Source of the DNA: Typha latifolia
Lineage: Eukaryota > Streptophyta > Magnoliopsida > Poales > Typhaceae
NCBI GenBank assembly: GCA_019914945.1
Contig: CM034109.1
Location: 7,184,479-7,248,478 of the forward strand
Length of the DNA: 64,000 bases
Direction: 5' to 3'
Position numbers and translations under genes: made by a program. Each line of letters begins with the position of its first letter. The stretch's first letter is position 1. Shown one piece after another: positions 34,513 through 46,261 of the stretch. The notes under the pieces were generated by a model. The model was not told where the DNA came from. It searched no databases and worked only from the letters and a program-made list of their open reading frames with translations.

Positions 34513-34519
34513 ATTTATA
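34513..34519 (-). promoter_or_regulatory. TATA box of LEAFY
   Basis: On the minus strand CCTATAAATGAAG is a good TATA box. Transcription starting about 30 bases downstream would begin near 34485, leaving a leader of about 60 bases before the ATG at 34424. The upstream ATG at 34514 is part of the box itself. Confidence 0.6.
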
Positions 34520-35399
34520 GGACGGGGAGGGGGCATATTATATCAAATGACTAAATTACCCTTCTAAATTTCTTCTGCTCAAAATTTTGTTTAAGATCAA
34601 TTTATTCATATAATAAATATTTAGCTCGCTAAACCAAACATATCATGAATACAAGCTAGGAATTTTTTTTTCCCTTTTATGTTCAACTTTGATAAATCTA
34701 ACTTCATCAAACCCTAACTTGCTCATCATGTTCAGCTACTCTTTTTTTTTTTTTGACAATTTATGTATGCTCGACAAAAATGATAGTGTCTACTTAAACT
34801 CTTAGAGCAATCCATAACTCTTATGGATCTCATGAATCAAACCATCTTTGTTTCTTTCCTTTCTTTTCCTTATCAAAGTGCATTTTGAAGATGTTAATAA
34901 CTAGAATTTCGTATTATCCAGGCCTAATCTTAGGCCATTGATCATTTAAAGGCCTTGATTTATCCAAACTGACTCTGGAATATGATTTCACTTTTGCTTC
35001 TTGTCCATCCCTGGCATGTGAACTTCTCAGAGGTAAAAATAAAAAATAAAAAATAGTAAACGACAAAGATTCAAATGGGATTTGCTCGTGGATGCATCAG
35101 GGTAGGTACTATGAGCTCTCTTTCGTGAAATGACAAGGATGTCCCTTTAATTCCAGGCGGTGGAGATGAATTAATATGTGTGGAAACTAAATTCAACTCA
35201 AATACGAGGAAGGACCTTTTCGTCAACCCCACACTGATATGATATAACAATACACTCACCACCGAACGTGCATGTCCAGATCTTCTCACACCGGATCTTG
35301 GGAGTAATAAATTTTTACCCGACCCAATAATTGGAACGAATCGGTTGCAGTGTTGGTAGGTACCTTGCTCTTTACTAACGTGGTCATGACTTAAAGCAG

Positions 35400-35554
35400 G
35401 TCTCAGCGGTGTTTAGTTCGAAGCAATTGTTTGGTGACGCATATGGCTTAAAGTCTAGATTAGACAGCTAAAAATACCTCTATATCTAGGAAGGGTTGGC
35501 TCTTTGTCCAGCCCATATCTAGCCTTCGCGCTCATAAATGATAAAAAAAAAAAA
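35400..35554 (+). mobile_element. SINE-like short retroposon, copy 2
   Basis: The head TCTCAGCGGTGTTTAGTTCG matches the head of copy 1 (22746), and the tail from 35495, GTTGGCTCTTTGTCCAGCCC onward to CTCATAAATGATAAAAAA, matches the tail of copy 1. The middle is about 55 bases shorter, so this copy has an internal deletion or copy 1 an insertion. It ends in a run of about twelve A. Confidence 0.5.
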
Positions 35555-35642
35555 TCGGTTGGGTTTAATATGTTTCAAAACAAAACAAACAAAAAATGAA
35601 TCGATTGGGTTTAATATAATCAGAGTCAGATCATATATAAAG

Positions 35643-36414
35643 TAGGGGTGACAAAAATTGACCAAGGTTTAAGTTTAGTTTAATTAGATTTGAGTCATAA
35701 ATAGATTAACCTATTTAATTTGATTATTAAATAAATTATATTCGTATTTATTACCTGATCAACTAGAATAATATCTTATGATCTACCTCATCGATCTATT
35801 TATGACTAGCCAACCCCGGATTATGGCCCGACTAACCCATTTATAATATAAAAAACTTTTATAAATCAAATAAATTTGTTTACAATATAAATAAACTTAT
35901 TTAAAATATGAATAACTTACAAAAATTTAAATAATTTATGCCATTGGATAATCTGTTTATAACCCATATAACCAATTTAACAAAATAAATTGTGTTCATG
36001 TTTGCATTATCATGACCTAGCCAGAATCTTATCCGAACTCAAGCAAAGTTGACTCAACCTAATTCGATTATTAAATGAATTGTATTTCTATTTATTATCT
36101 CAACCAATTTAATTCATTTAAATTAACTCGTTTATAAAATGTCAATCAAATTATTACCCAAATAACTTGTTCATCAATAGAGTAACACATTTATAATATG
36201 AATAAATATGTTTATAACCTAAGTAAATTTATTTATAACTTGAATAATTTATATAAAATACGAATAATGTATAACCCAATAACTTATTTATGGCCCGTGT
36301 AATCCCTTAAAAAAATAAGGCGTGTTTGTGTTTAACATTCCAACCTATTTAATAAATAAGTTATGCTTATGTTGGCTTAAATTTGACCCAACTCGGCTCA
36401 ATTACCGCCCCCTA
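35643..36414. mobile_element. MITE-like element with hAT-type ends
   Basis: The left end TAGGGGTGACAAAAATTGAC resembles the reverse complement of the right end, TTAGGGGGCGGTAATTGAGC. The interior of about 770 bases is AT-rich with repeated phrases such as AACCCATTTATAA and no transposase frame. A clear 8-bp duplication was not found. Confidence 0.45.
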
Positions 36415-37628
36415 ACCACCGCTCACTGGATAAGGATTTGGGTGTAGGAGGATCGATTCGGTCCATTCGAATTTGTTCAAGTATGCTTTTGAATATATAT
36501 TGATATATTGATTGTTATAATCGTGCCCAAAATAAAACACACGGTGCTATCAGTATTTTTATTAGTAAATATTTTTATAATAATTTTTTTAAATTATTAT
36601 AAAGATCAATAGCACATTCTCTTCCTATTTGATAATTAAAGTTGGAGTTATTCCATTTGAAATCCATTCGAATGAGATAAATTTGTTTGAACATATTTTT
36701 TTTCGAGAGTAAATATTATATAACATTGGAAGTCCGTTCGAACAGAGTTTTTATAGCAAATTTTATCTAATATTGGAAGTCCGTTAGAACAAGATAAGCT
36801 TAAAACATTCAAACGAGATTTAACCTATTTAAATGGAGAATAAAAATCTCCTCTTCTTAGTAGAGTTGCCTCCAAGTGAGAGTTTTTTTGAAAGCCTACC
36901 TTTAAGGTCTATAAAACAGAAGCCTTAAGAAAAATAAGGTGATATTTCAAGAGGCTATTGAAAATATTTGGAAAAAGAAAATCAGAAGAATTGGAAAAGT
37001 TGACTAGCGAGATTTTCATATCATATTTTAATAGAGCTTTATTAGATTTAAGATTACGTTCGCTATTGCCTTAAGGGTCAGGATATAGATATGTCTTTAA
37101 TCTCAAGGGTCACTAAGATTGGATATCAAATACGAGAAGCAAAGTATTTATGGAGAGTTAAACAAATTACTTCAGAAATAATTATAAATAACAATGAACG
37201 ATTTATAAGTGTTTTATAATTGCTGATTAGTATAATACTTTGTTTGATACTAGGAAGAGATCTTTGATTTTTTATTTATTTATAAAGAGATTTTTTCACG
37301 TTAAAATTATTTTACTTACATTATTTGGTGTTGTAATTGAGAGAACATCTCGTATTAAGTAATTAAATATTTTGGGATGCCAATTAATTATAATGGGTAT
37401 GGTCATCACATGATTAATGAGCTGACGTGGATTAGACGAGCTCCTGAATGAGTCGGAGAGAGTCTACCCCACTAAATCTAATTCTCACTATCACATCACA
37501 GAATCTAACACCGCTAAAGGAAAGGGGCCTCAAAAGACAACCTATCATGGCATAGCAATATAGCATACTAATATGTAAGATTTGACCATTTGGGTGAGAT
37601 GATAACTAGTTTATGCAATTATAATTGG

Positions 37629-37669
<41 letters not shown>
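37629..37669. repeat. AT dinucleotide microsatellite
   Basis: A pure AT alternation of about 40 bases, gene-free surroundings. Confidence 0.9.
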
Positions 37670-37670
<1 letters not shown>

Positions 37671-38652
37671 TTAATAGACAATTAAGATATAATGTATTGC
37701 TATGATCATAGTATTATTATTTTACCTTGCAGGTCTCAAGAAGGTCCTCTTAATATGGCTGATCTCTTTGCAACATTGCCATTAGAGAATCCAAGACAGA
37801 CTCACCTAGTGCAGGTCCCCAGTAGTACTCTCTTTTCCCTGTTCTTTTATATTTGTACATGCAGACTCTTTTCAAACCCTTGTTTGAAAGCTCTTACAGG
37901 AGCAGTTCAAACTCCAGCAAAAGGCTACATTGTGGCCAAATTGCATGTAGCATAGTACATAGCAGTGGAGAAGAGCAAAAGGCTGCCATTTTTTTTTGGT
38001 CTTACACTTTAGACAGTTCACACCAGAGTGTGGAGATCTCCTCCTTGTCTCTTTCCCCACCACAAATCCTTTTCTAAATTCTCATCTCTTGTACAACTCC
38101 AATTTACAGTGGAATACTAATTATTATTATTATTATTATTCTTATTCTTATTAACTTCTCGGGTTGGTTTAACTATGATACCGTTAAATTTATATTTTCT
38201 TTTCCCAAAAAAATTATTATTAACACCTTACTATATGATCTAGTATTTTATCGCTCAATTTGAATAATTTGCTTATAGTACCTAAAATATTCTCGAGAGA
38301 ATTTGTTTTTTAAGAGTGTTATTATCATTCGGTAGGTTATTTTTTTAATACAAATTATGAGCTTATAGGTTAATCATAATCTCACACGTCGGATAAGAGA
38401 GTTAATACTTATAGTGGGAGGTATAACAAGGTTAAATTATACGCATATAATAATACTTTAATAGAAAATCCAACAAAAGTCACGACCATGGTTATAAGTT
38501 AGTATGGCCCGACTATTAGAGTATAAGTGTTTTTGAGATATTAAAAGAATTTTCATATACAATGATAAATAAATTTTATTCGAATAAAAATATTTCAGCC
38601 CATATCTCCATTGAAATTTCGAATAAAGAATATTTAGATACAAATACTAATT

Positions 38653-38742
38653 TTGGGCCCAACTTAAGCCTTGAGTAGTAGTGGTAGGAAGCTATTCAAT
38701 TAGGCAAGATTGGAGCCCAGCGTCATCGCATGGGCCGGCCCA
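38653..38742 (+). promoter_or_regulatory. Site II (TGGGCC/GGCCCA) motifs upstream of the Rieske gene
   Basis: The palindrome TGGGCCGGCCCA at 38731-38742 carries two back-to-back site II elements, and TTGGGCCCAA lies at 38653-38662. Site II elements, bound by TCP factors, are common in promoters of plant nuclear genes for the respiratory chain. They lie 124 and about 205 bases before the start codon. Confidence 0.55.
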
Positions 38743-38865
38743 TTTCTATCTCTCCTATTTCTTCGCGCTTCGCCCAATCTCTCGATATTTGACGAAGCCC
38801 TAGAAATCTAGAATTCAATTGCGATCCATCCCGAGCTAGAAGGAGAGAGGAAGAAGACGAGAAGG

Positions 38866-41800
38866 ATGCTAAGGATCGCTGGAAGAAGGCTCGCTTCGCT
38901 CTCATGGCGGCCGAGCTCGGCCTCCTCCATCTTCATATCCAGGAATCCGGTCCTTGCGGATCCATCCCTCTCCAGAGACGAGTCGGATTCGGACGCTTTC
39001 GCCCCTTTCCGGTTCTCCTTCGGATCGGGTCTCCTCGGCCCCACCAGAGGTTAGGGTTATCTCTCTTCGCCGATCATTAGTTTTTTGAATCGATTTTGGT
39101 GGATTTTGAACGTTTATCCGTCCTCCTATACGCGACTGTTCGATCTATTGTAGGAATCTTTAGATGGTTTAACTTTTGAATAGTTGGTTGATGCCTTTTT
39201 GATTTATTAAATTGTTGTTGTTGCCGTTAAGATAGAGATGGTCCATAGATTTATTGATAATTGTAGCTTTCTTTAGAATTCTTATTCTTGTTAGAAGCAC
39301 AGCATCCCGTAACCCGAAATTACTGCTTGAGATCTTTTAGCCCTTTTAGAAGCTTAGAGCGCTCTCTGTACTGTTCTCTTCATTCACTGCATGAACTTGT
39401 TGTGATATTGAATAATTTGGAGCTTAGAATTGACATATATGAGATGATAAATTGCCGAAGGTCAGCTTACTTTTAATTATTGCTGCTAGAGAAATGTTGA
39501 TCTTCTTGCCTCGAATCATTCAGTTTGGGTTGCCCTAACTTGAAATGACTTGAGCATCCATCCCAGCTGCCGCTGGCTGATTTTTCATATATTGATTGTT
39601 GATGGATATGATATCAGGGAATAAGAAATATCACATAGACATTTATCAATTGTTGAATCATATGTTTCTGTCGTCCTACTTTTGGCTGACATCTCAATAA
39701 ATGAGCTTTCACTTCGACCAAGTTATAGATCTTTTGAACTTATATCTTTTTAGTTTATTAAAGAAAAAAAGGTTTGGACTTTGGAGGATATGCCCGTTCC
39801 CTCCTCCCCGCCACATTAATATCCAGATTCCAGAGTTCCAGACACTTCCATTGTTCCAAACTCAAATGTGGAATTTGTAATCCTGAATATGAGATATTCA
39901 AATATGAATTACCTAAGACCTGCTTCAATTTTCTGGTTTCTTTCTTTAACCTTGCATTTCTGTGAGATTTTCTTGTTCTTGACCCGCTGTGGTATGTGAG
40001 ATCAATGATTTAACTATTTAAGTTGAATGAATATAACCAGAAGTAGGATGGTCTAAATTTAAATAGGATTAGTTGAAAAACACAGATGGAAAGTGCTAGA
40101 ACTGTTTAATTCTGAGTGAAGAATTTGAGGAACAATCTCAATCAACCTACTTCGGCAATGGAATTTGATGTTGAAACTGAGAAAGAGAGGTTTGGCTAAC
40201 TACAGAAAGAGGCTTTTTATGTTTATTTCCCCTGCACTTCATTTCTCTTTCCTACATTTGACCATTTGTTTAAATGTGTGCATCACAAAGTGCTTAAATT
40301 GTCCATCAACAATTTCAAATAGATAGGCACTTAACCTATTAAGTGATTAAGTCATAAATATATAGACATATTATTCATTGTTGCTCACTTAATTGCGTAA
40401 TGAAGACTAACCTTCGTGGAATAGCAGCGATCCTTGTATAATACTCCTCTTCCTTAAGGTACCATGTTAGGTTTCTGACTGATTCCAGTTTGTGGTTTCC
40501 CTTGCTCCAGCCTAGTAAGGCCCAACATGTCCTGCTTTTAATCTGCAAGTATAAGTTCTTTTATTACTCTTCATAAAAACATTTGGATAAGATTCTGTCA
40601 AACTACTCAAATTATGTATTTGCAAAGTTTATCAATTATAGTTTCATATGAAAAGAATAGGCTTATGCTCTTTGTTCAACTAGAAATAACAACAAAAAGC
40701 CTTATAGAAATTATGTCTTGTCATGTGAAGCAAAGCTTGCAACATATTTGGATGTCTGAATTATGCATTATAAAAGATTCTCTTGACAGGGGAGAAAGAT
40801 TGGCTTTGCACCTTTTCTAATTTTATGTACTGAGGCTACTTGGTTAGAGGATGCGGCTAGATAACTTTGTTTGTATAAAGTAAGTTTGTTGGATTAATTT
40901 GCAGCAATTTCTTCTGTGGCACCTATTAAATTGGTCTAGAAGACTTGACAAAATTCCTTTTGGGAATTGTATATGCTCTGTTAATGCTTTATGCTTGCAT
41001 TTAGTGTGTAATCACGGAATTTGTCATTTCTTATATATCTTTTATGTAATTCCAAAAAGAATCAAGCATTATTAACCATTTTCAGAATTGGCACACAATT
41101 AAATCTTATAAGCTTTTCTAACTTTCCAGATTTTGGTATTAGGACTTGATGTTTTAATGGTATTCTGCATGTGACAGGCTCGGCCTAACATCGAACTTTT
41201 TCATTTGTTCAGCTTGCACTATGCACCTTTAATGATCTGGGCAGCCTGATACTTGTACTATGTGTTGCAGGTTATGCTACTGAATCTCTCACCCCAAGAC
41301 ACGAGGATGTAGGGTTGGTTGATATTCCTGCAACTGTAGCAGCTCTAAAGAATCCAACCTCAAAAATTGTCTATGATGAGCACAACCATGAGCGCTATCC
41401 TCCAGGCGATCCCAGCAAAAGAGCATTTGCTTACTTTGTTTTGACTGGAGGGAGATTTGTGTATGCCTCCTTGCTTCGTCTCCTGATTCTCAAGTTTGTA
41501 TTGAGCATGTCTGCCAGTAAGGATGTCCTTGCCCTAGCTTCTCTTGAGGTCGATCTCTCCAGCATCGAGCCTGGGACCACTGTGACTGTCAAGTGGCGTG
41601 GCAAGCCTGTGTTTATTAGGCGCAGGACAGAAGATGATATTAAGCTTGCAAACAGTGTGGATGTGGCATCACTTCGCGATCCCCAGGAGGATGCTGTCAG
41701 GGTAAAGAACCCCGAGTGGCTTGTAGTAGTCGGTGTCTGTACTCATCTCGGCTGCATTCCTCTACCCAATGCTGGGGACTTTGGAGGTTGGTTCTGTCCT

Positions 41801-41914
41801 TGCCATGGCTCTCACTATGACATCTCAGGCAGGATTCGAAAGGGCCCTGCACCATTCAACTTGGAGGTTCCTACCTACTCCTTTATGGAGGAGAACAAGT
41901 TGCTGATTGGTTGA
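38866..41914 (+). CDS. UCR1: Rieske iron-sulfur subunit of mitochondrial complex III
   Basis: This subunit carries the [2Fe-2S] cluster that passes electrons from ubiquinol to cytochrome c1 in the inner mitochondrial membrane. Exons are 38866-39049 and 41271-41914 with one intron of 2.2 kb, giving 275 residues, the family length. An arginine/serine-rich presequence ([20 protein letters not shown]) leads to the mature part starting near YATESLTP. A single membrane helix lies at about 112-142. Cluster motifs are CTHLGC and CPCHGSHYD: ligands Cys218, His220, Cys237 and His240, with the disulfide pair Cys223/Cys239. The GPAP loop (KGPAPFNL) follows. The presequence sits almost alone in the first exon, a common layout for plant mitochondrial genes. 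The symbol is that of the plant family; paralogue number is unknown. Confidence 0.96.
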
Positions 41915-43369
41915 GTTCTTTCTAGACATCAAGAATAGTTGATTTTTGCTCTGTTATCTCAACTTAAATCTGCCAGATGTTTTCTGGTTCTGATTTCTTA
42001 ATAATTCTTCTCCTGTAATTGGGACCATTGATACTGTAAGGTCATCATTTGCAAGTCTTTTTGGACTTCTTGTAATTTTATAATGTGGTCTTGGTCATCT
42101 GGTTTTTGTTAACATTGTTATTAGAAAAATATAGCCAGACTTCCAGTGGCTCCTGCAGTATACACATCTTTTGGATTGATTTATAGTTCATATGGTCTGT
42201 TAATTTATGCGCAGTGAATTAGAATTTCATGTTAAACGAAAGCAAATGTTAGACAAGATTTGCAGGCCAATTTGCTATAATTTTTGCAAATTGACATCTC
42301 ACACCCTATCGTTTTTGTATTTACACTTTAAGCCCTCTTCTTTTGAATTTATTCTTAGAAAACACAGCAAGTTAATCGTGATAACGAAAATACATTAAAA
42401 AATAAAAAATAAAATAAAGAAAAAGAATATTCCATTTGGTTTTAAAAAAATGCCCTCTCCCCTTGTGTCTCTAAGAAGGATTCTGTTGAAAATTGAGAAG
42501 GTATTTTCTGAGCATCCAGTTCAGTTTTGATGAAATATTTTAAAAGAAATAATAATTTATCCGCTCGATTTTAATTTATCCCATGTATTTTAAACTTAAA
42601 TACTTATTAACCTCATCCAGATCAACTTATAACTATTAGTCACTATTAATTAACATAGAAAAAAACTTAATGATTGCCATAAAAATATAGTTTAATTTGA
42701 AGATGGTAGGGATTTTGAATACAAAATTTAATAAGTATAGGCCACATAGAAGTTAAGTACTTAAAAGAAGGTAAGTTAAAAGTGAACTAAGCCACGGAAA
42801 AGTAATCTGTAATTTGCCTAATATTCTTTGTTTATTATTATTTTTTTGTCAAGAATAAACTCTAAAAAAATTTGGGCTTCGAAATATTAAACCCTAAAAA
42901 AAAAAAAAGATTTGAATCGTAAATTCTTAGAGAACAGGGTGTGAAATGTAAATTTCTCTTGTAATAGTAAAATGATGAGAAAAAAAGCAACTTTCAATGG
43001 TTGGTGCTGGGCACCAGTCTTTGGGACAATTAATTAACCACGGGCTACACCTCTCGCCCCCCTTCAGAGTCCCTCCCGTCTCCCCCCCTCTCGAAGGAAG
43101 AAGTCCCCTGGAAGGAACCAATTCTCGTCCTTTTTCTCATATATTTTAACTTCTAACCTCTTTCGAAAGCTCTGCGATTGGAAAGGAAAGCTCTCCTCCA
43201 ACTACTCTTCCCCTTCGTCGACACCGACGCTCGAACAATTCTCGCCAAATTCCTCTCCTTTTCTGGGGAGAGTCCCCATCTCTTCTCGCATACCCACTTC
43301 CCATCTCCTCCGGTTCCTTATCGATTTCTTTACCCGGAGCCCAGGAGGCCTCGACAGAGGAGGACAGAG
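41915..43369. other. Intergenic region before IRX10L
   Basis: The left 250 bases are the presumed Rieske 3' UTR. From 42380 to 42960 the sequence is AT-rich without features. From about 43040 it becomes pyrimidine-rich and is probably the IRX10L core promoter and leader, with an AT-rich TATA-like stretch near 43138-43148. Confidence 0.5.
42999..43005 (-). promoter_or_regulatory. AC-II type MYB element upstream of IRX10L
   Basis: ACCAACC on the minus strand matches the AC/SMRE class bound by secondary-wall MYB factors such as MYB46. It lies 364 bases before the start codon of a xylan gene, which fits, but a 7-mer can occur by chance. Confidence 0.35.
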
Positions 43370-46261
43370 ATGGGCAGATCGATGTGGGCTCTTGCCCTTT
43401 TGGTCACTCTTGCTCTCTTTTTCAGGGCTCCTGCCGCGGAGCTGGAGATGGACCACCGGACTGAGAGGATCTCAGGTGGGTTCGTGTTCGGTTTTGTTTT
43501 GGCCTTCGATTTTAGTGATCTGGGCTCGTGTGGTCAACAGTTGATTCGTGATGGCTTTTGCCGTCATAGGAAGTATAAAGATGAGAAATTTGGGATTATG
43601 CAGTAGATGGCTTTGGCTTTCTTTTTTCTTTTGGGGTTGATGCGTAATTGTAAGATTAGATCTGTCAGGTGAATATGCTTCTTATTTTGGTATGCTTTTG
43701 CGAAATTGAGGGTCTATACCTGGATCTGTCGATTGGAAATATTTTCCTTCTGATCGGTTTACTTGGTTTTTATCTAGAATAGTGGGATTTCTATGGATAG
43801 ATGTAGTTTGTAAAGACCCATAAAACCCTATGACTTAGTTAAGCATCGGGCACGCCTTGACTTGTTCTGAAGACAGCTTGCAAATGTATCAAATTGAGAC
43901 TTTTTTTTTTTTTGGTTGATATCAGTGGCATTGATGTCTCCTTCGTTGTTGTTAGTGGTCATATTTCGAAAGATTAGCTGAAGACAAAAGAAAACTAGTA
44001 TGCAAGCACACGGCTTTTTAGTAATAGCGGCCTTCCTAACATTTGCACCCTCATGATTACAGTAGTCATACAATTATGTAGGATGGAATTTATTACTAGG
44101 ACAGCGATACCAATAATATGTATAAGTTTCTTATACCTATTATGTGCATATATTATATGATCAAGGAAAGATTGTTATTTGCTCACTTTGTGAATTTTAG
44201 CCTTTCAAGGCTTGTTTTCAAAAATGTATGCCACGTTCATGCCTATTTTGGATGACTCACAGTTTGGTTCTTGGAGTTATTGGCATGTTGCATAAGAAGT
44301 ATGCACATAGAAATGAGGATTCAGGCCAGTATATTTATCATTCTTTCTTCTTCTTTTTTAGTTTAAATGTTTGATTTACTTCTCAACATTATGAGTTCAG
44401 TATCTTGACTGCAAGATGTATTAATTTTCTTTTTCTATCTGTTTACTGCTTTCTGAATGTTTTGTCTGGTGGGGGGACTCATTCTTTAAGCATCATTTTG
44501 AGCTCTTTCTTTCTAGAACTGCTGTCAAAGTTTGGAGCTCTAATGACCTACTAATTTGGAATAGTAAATTTTGCCAGTAAAGTTTGTGCACAATACTAGT
44601 TTAACAACTAGAGTGTTAGTGGCAACTCTAAAATTTCTTTATATTCTTTTTCTTTGAAATCTATTAATTGAAAATTTTGATAATCTTAACGTGATACTGG
44701 GATTTTCTTTTCCGACTCCCACTATAAGATTCTATTTTGGTGATTCAGTTAATTTCTCTATTGTTTCACAAATAGACATTCTAATCATACTGACCACCTT
44801 CTAAAAGGGCTCGCGTTCTCTTTTTGATGCATTTATCCTCATCATTATAGGGAGTGCTGGTGATGTCCTGGAAGATAACCCCGTTGGGAGGTTGAAGGTT
44901 TTTGTGTATGAACTGCCTAGCAAGTACAACAGAAAGATCCTCCAAAAGGATCCTAGATGTCTCACGCACATGTTTGCTGCAGAGATCTACATGCATCGTT
45001 TCTTGCTATCTAGTCCCGTGCGGACTCTTAATCCGGAAGAAGCTGATTGGTTTTATACACCTGTATATACTACTTGTGATTTAACTCCTAACGGGCTTCC
45101 CTTGCCCTTCAAGTCACCACGAATGATGAGAAGTGCAATACAGCTTATTTCCACAAATTGGCCTTACTGGAATAGAACAGATGGTGCAGACCACTTTTTT
45201 GTTGTTCCACATGATTTTGCAGCATGCTTTCACTATCAGGTCAGAATCTTGTTAGTCAGATGCATGCTTTCTTTACCTCCACTTTTTTAGAATTGAACCT
45301 ACGATTGTTATTCTGAAAGTACACCTGGAGGTTGCTGATGCAATGATCTTACTGGTGATTTTAGGAAGAGAAAGCAATTGAACGAGGCATTCTTCACTTG
45401 CTTCAGCGTGCCACATTGGTTCAGACTTTTGGACAACGGAATCATGTTTGCTTGAAGGAAGGTTCCATCACTATACCTCCTTATGCTCCTCCACAGAAAA
45501 TGCAGGCTCACTTAATTACTCCTGACACTCCTCGTTCTATTTTTGTTTACTTCCGAGGGCTGTTTTATGATGTGGGTAACGATCCTGAGGGTGGATACTA
45601 TGCCAGGTAAAGATTTTGAATTTTGGTTAGAAGCCTATTTAATAGCATTTTCGCTTATAGATATCTCGCATGTCATTGTTAAATAAATTTTGCTATCTAA
45701 AGCCTCATCATCATATATAACTTCTGGCTTGTATTGTTGTTGAGCAGAGGTGCACGAGCATCAGTGTGGGAGAACTTTAAGAACAACCCACTTTTCGACA
45801 TTTCTACTGAGCATCCAACTACTTACTACGAAGATATGCAGCGAGCTGTTTTCTGTTTGTGTCCCTTGGGTTGGGCTCCATGGAGCCCTAGATTGGTGGA
45901 AGGGGTGATTTTTGGGTGCATCCCAGTCATCATAGCTGATGATATTGTGCTGCCATTTGCCGATGCAATCCCTTGGGAGGACATTGGAGTGTTTGTGGCT
46001 GAGAAGGATGTTCCGAAATTAGATACAATCCTCACATCGATACCAACAGAGGTCATACTGAGGAAACAAAGACTACTTGCCAACCCGTCGATGAAGCAGG
46101 CCATGTTGTTTCCACAACCTGCTCAGCCAGGGGATGCATTCCATCAGATACTGAATGGTCTTGCTCGCAAGCTTCCGCATGATTCCAGCATTTACTTGAA
46201 ACCTGGTGAGAGGATTCTCAACTGGACTGCAGGTCCAGTTGGTGATCTGAAACCTTGGTAG
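43370..46261 (+). CDS. IRX10L: IRX10-like glucuronoxylan xylosyltransferase (GT47)
   Basis: IRX10/IRX10-L proteins extend the beta-1,4-xylan backbone in the Golgi as part of the xylan synthase complex needed for plant cell walls. Exons are 43370-43475, 44851-45239, 45365-45606 and 45748-46261, giving 416 residues, the usual length. An N-terminal hydrophobic signal/anchor lies at about residues 5-22. The exostosin domain begins at VGRLKVFVYELPSKYN and includes RCLTHMFAAEIYMHRFLL, EEADWFYTPVYTTCDLTPNG, WPYWNRTDGADHFFVVPHDF, VYFRGLFYDVGNDPEGGYYA and FCLCPLGWAPWSPRLVE, ending GPVGDLKPW. Resemblance to the family is very high and no residue block is missing. The ATG at 43370 follows a pyrimidine-rich leader of roughly 200 bases. 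Confidence 0.96.

Larger units (their letters stand above)
34525..38730. other. Long intergenic region upstream of LEAFY and of the Rieske gene
   Basis: The left side is the presumed LEAFY promoter (34525 to perhaps 35350). It contains a SINE-like copy (about 35400-35554), a MITE-like element (35643-36414), an AT microsatellite (37629-37669) and a short TTA/ATT tract near 38119-38140. A block at about 37725-38080 is less AT-rich and has an open frame of 87 codons, but nothing recognisable. No gene was accepted here. Confidence 0.5.

Noticed and set aside
34425..34514. 30-residue N-terminal extension of LEAFY
   Set aside because: Its ATG overlaps the TATA box, and the extension is not part of LEAFY proteins.
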